Source: Dyella_B sp035690825
GTDB taxonomy: Bacteria; Pseudomonadota; Gammaproteobacteria; Xanthomonadales; Rhodanobacteraceae
Reading direction: 5' to 3'
Assembly: GCF_051954575.1 (NCBI RefSeq)
Contig: NZ_JBQCHP010000085.1
Span: 1-64,000, forward strand
DNA: 64,000 bases
Shown: positions 61,993-64,000 of the stretch, one piece after another
Layout of the letters: every line of letters begins with the position of its first letter
Numbering within the stretch: the stretch's first letter is position 1
The notes under the pieces: generated by a model
What the model saw: the letters and a program-made list of their open reading frames with translations, nothing else
The model's database searches: none
Told to the model about the DNA's origin: nothing
Made by a program: the position numbers and the translations under genes

Positions 61993-63828
61993 TTACGGAT
62001 GCAGCGCGTACCACAGAATTTCCCCCCCTTTGTTGTTATCGCCCGGCGAGGCGGCGAGGTAGACGCGATTGAGCGGCTTCCACAACATGCCGGATTTGGC
62101 GCCCTTGGCGCTGGGCACGCGCGCCAGTTGCGTGTAGTGGTCGGCGTCGTTCTGCTGGTAGATGCCCAGGTATCCGTCGCCGCCCGGGATATAGATGCGT
62201 TTTTGCACGCTGTCGTAGAAAAGGCCGTCGGAGGTCGATGGCGAGTCGAGCGTCGCCACGGTCTTGCCGTTGTCGGTATCGAGCACGATCAGCTTGGCGG
62301 GCTTGCGCGTGCCCACGAACAGGCGATGATCCGCCTCGTCCAGGGCCATGCTCAGGTTGGTTTCCGCACCGGTCAGCGGCCAGCTGGCGACCACCTTCAG
62401 CGTTTTCTTGTCCACCACGTCGACGCGGTTCTTATCGGCGACGTTGACGAACAGATGGTTGCCGTGCTCCTCCGCGCGCACGGCTTCGACGTGGTCGGAA
62501 TCGAAGCGCAGCTTGCGATACACCTTGCCGCTCAGCGGGTCGATCTCGTTGAGGAAGCACTCCTTCATATCGACGTCTTTACCGCCGCTGACGATATAAA
62601 GAAGATTGCTGCCCTTGTCGTATTCCATGGAATCGGCGCCCGGTTCCAGAGCGATGTAGCCGAGCACCTTGTAGGTGGCCGCATCGAGGATGCGCGTGCC
62701 GCCCTTGCCGCTGTCGGTGACGATCAGCCGATCCTGCGCGGGTAGATACAGAATGGCGTGTGGCGTGCTGAAAGTGTCGGTGATGGTCTTTTCATGCGCG
62801 CCGGTGTTGAGGTCGAACACTTCCAGCGTGCCGTGGTCTTCGGCCGCAAGCAGCAATTTGTTGCGCTTGGTGTCGACGCCGAAATGATCGAAATCGCCGG
62901 AGTATTCCGGTTTCCACGCGGTGCTGCGGCCGATCAGGGTGGCCGGGGCGGAGGACGCGCTGGCGGCGCCGGAAACCGGTTCCATCAGCTTTTCGAGCGA
63001 GGGAATCTTGGCCGCCATTTCATCGCGGATGGCGTAGCCCTGCTTCTCCAACGCTTTCTGGTCGTCGCCGGGCTTGTACCGGAAAACGACGCCGACTGCG
63101 CCGATGATCCGCTTCTTTGCGTCGAGCTGGCGCGTTTCGACTTCGAAACGGCTGCCGTTCACTTCCAGATTGGGAATGCCGGTCTTGATCGCGCGCAGAT
63201 CGTCTTCATCCGCGGCCTTGCCGATGCGACCGATGCTGGAGCCGACGATCACGTTGGTCTTGCCGCCCGGCGGCGTGGCGTGGATGGCCAGGATGATCAC
63301 TTCCGGATGCGCGGCCATGGTTTCGTCGACCACCTGTTGCGCCAGCGTGTTGGTCGGCGTAGTGGCGTCGTAGCGATAGGGCTGGGTCAGGTTGCCCTGG
63401 TTGGAGATGCGCCGCGCGAGCTGGTCGCGGATCTGCTCGGCCTTCTGCTGCAAGGCCTGCTTGTCGTCGCCGTTCTTGTACGGATAGACGATGCTGAGCG
63501 CGCCGAGCGTGTCGCCGGTGGTATCGAACAGCGGCACTTCCACTTCCAGCCGGTCGCCGGCCTTGTTGACCTCGACCAGCGGCTTGCCGCTGGTGACCAC
63601 GCCCATGTCGTCCGAATCGGCTTTCTTGCCTATGCGGCCGATGTTGGAGGCGATGATCACATTGTCTTTCTGTTTGGGCGGCGTGGCATGGATCGCCATG
63701 ACGATGATGTCAGGGTGCGCCGCCGTGGTTTGATCGACCAGTTCCTGCGCATAGGTTTTGGGGGTGCTCTGTGCGTACAGCGGCAGTGTCACAAGAGCAA
63801 TCGCAACGGCGAGAGCGCGACGAATCAT
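61993..63828 (-). CDS. Exported YncE-like beta-propeller with internally duplicated N-terminal domain
   Basis: 611 residues with a signal peptide (LAVAIALVTLPLYAQS). Two homologous blocks follow: about 33-140 (AHPDIIVMAIHATPP, NVIIASNIGRIGKKADSDD) and about 172-280 (AHPEVIILAIHATPPG, NVIVGSSIGRIGKAADEDD), each ending in Y-K-x-G-D-D-x-x-A-L and an I-R-D helix. They look like small sensor-type (PAS/Cache-like) alpha/beta domains. The C-terminal 300 residues form a YVTN/YncE propeller (DRLIVTDSGKGGTRILDAATYK, NVADKNRVDVVDKKTLKVVASW, DHRLFVGTRKPAKLIVLDTDNGK). It pairs with a TonB receptor downstream. Function unknown; periplasmic location likely. A duplicated TTAAG motif lies upstream at 63935. 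Confidence 0.8.
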   Translation of the reverse strand: MIRRALAVAIALVTLPLYAQSTPKTYAQELVDQTTAAHPDIIVMAIHATPPKQKDNVIIASNIGRIGKKADSDDMGVVTSGKPLVEVNKAGDRLEVEVPLFDTTGDTLGALSIVYPYKNGDDKQALQQKAEQIRDQLARRISNQGNLTQPYRYDATTPTNTLAQQVVDETMAAHPEVIILAIHATPPGGKTNVIVGSSIGRIGKAADEDDLRAIKTGIPNLEVNGSRFEVETRQLDAKKRIIGAVGVVFRYKPGDDQKALEKQGYAIRDEMAAKIPSLEKLMEPVSGAASASSAPATLIGRSTAWKPEYSGDFDHFGVDTKRNKLLLAAEDHGTLEVFDLNTGAHEKTITDTFSTPHAILYLPAQDRLIVTDSGKGGTRILDAATYKVLGYIALEPGADSMEYDKGSNLLYIVSGGKDVDMKECFLNEIDPLSGKVYRKLRFDSDHVEAVRAEEHGNHLFVNVADKNRVDVVDKKTLKVVASWPLTGAETNLSMALDEADHRLFVGTRKPAKLIVLDTDNGKTVATLDSPSTSDGLFYDSVQKRIYIPGGDGYLGIYQQNDADHYTQLARVPSAKGAKSGMLWKPLNRVYLAASPGDNNKGGEILWYALHP

Positions 63829-63934
63829 GGTGGGTATGTTCCCTGTTGGTTGGCAATGATGGCCGGCTCCTCATCGACGCAGCGCGACCTTGGCGTACAG
63901 ATAGCCCTTTAACCTGACGCGTTCCTGTAAGGCA

Positions 63935-63952
63935 CCTTAAGAATGATTAAGG
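63935..63952. promoter_or_regulatory. Candidate operator: TTAAG-type inverted/direct repeat
   Basis: CCTTAAGAATGATTAAGG can be read as a 6-bp inverted repeat (CCTTAA/TTAAGG) or as direct TTAAG repeats 10 bp apart, the spacing used by OmpR-family regulators on one face of the helix. It lies about 107 bp upstream of the propeller gene start and may also serve a gene beyond the window edge. Confidence 0.4.
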
Positions 63953-64000
63953 TTGCATTGCAGCATGGGGAGCGATGTAAACGTTGCCGCATCATGCGGA

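Overview
The window is GC-rich (about 63% by eye), densely coded on both strands and reads as a chromosome segment of a gammaproteobacterium in the Xanthomonadales/Lysobacterales group, most like Rhodanobacteraceae (Dyella, Luteibacter, Frateuria or Rhodanobacter). This rests on gene content (large TonB receptor, DUF6496 protein, alpha-2-macroglobulin with PBP1C, NdvB-type glucan synthase, dispersed GC-rich palindromes) and is an inference. No tRNA, rRNA or CRISPR array was found.

Layout. 1-4.8 kb: 3' part of galU, a DUF899/DUF2182 operon with a divergent HTH protein, a 263-bp MITE-like element flanked by CTAG, and a small beta-propeller gene. 5-13.7 kb: envelope pair alpha-2-macroglobulin and PBP1C. 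13.7-17.8 kb: HicA/DUF1902 toxin-antitoxin pair, FAD oxidoreductase-CsaA-GNAT operon, a small Met/His-rich exported protein and a GT2 glycosyltransferase. 17.8-22.1 kb: gene-poor repeat-bearing stretch, HU-like protein, aquaporin, DedA-rhodanese fusion, an AT-richer island with a small membrane ORF and an IS5-type transposase remnant. 22.1-35.5 kb: S9 peptidase, the 2,875-residue cyclic beta-1,2-glucan synthase coupled to a HAD phosphatase, and phosphoglucomutase. With galU at the left edge, pgm could supply the UDP-glucose the glucan synthase uses. 35.6-38 kb: RelE/HigB-HigA-like pair, a histone-H1-like DUF6496 protein, and a cupin-like/JmjC oxygenase.

38-48.5 kb is the most coherent functional locus: wecB - nfrB - nfrA - DUF4434 gene, flanked by a divergent DUF2334 lipoprotein (deacetylase-like) and a convergent secreted glycoside hydrolase. 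This matches the E. coli NGR (phage N4 receptor) exopolysaccharide system but carries its own UDP-GlcNAc 2-epimerase and extra tailoring enzymes. NfrB ends in two tandem MshEN-type modules, which predicts c-di-GMP control.

49-54.8 kb: LLM flavin oxidoreductase, then a type VI secretion module: small PAAR-like ORF, PAAR-DUF2235 (Tle1-type) phospholipase effector, and four tandem DUF2931-like lipoprotein immunity genes, the last truncated. The spacers between immunity genes are copies of the 3' end of the effector gene, and the C-termini are mosaic.

54.8-64 kb: MFS transporter divergent from an OmpR-type response regulator and histidine kinase, then a TonB-dependent receptor and an exported YncE-like propeller protein with an internally duplicated N-terminal domain. 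A family of dispersed palindromes (847, 33746, 58567, with relatives at 18079 and 47443) runs through the window.
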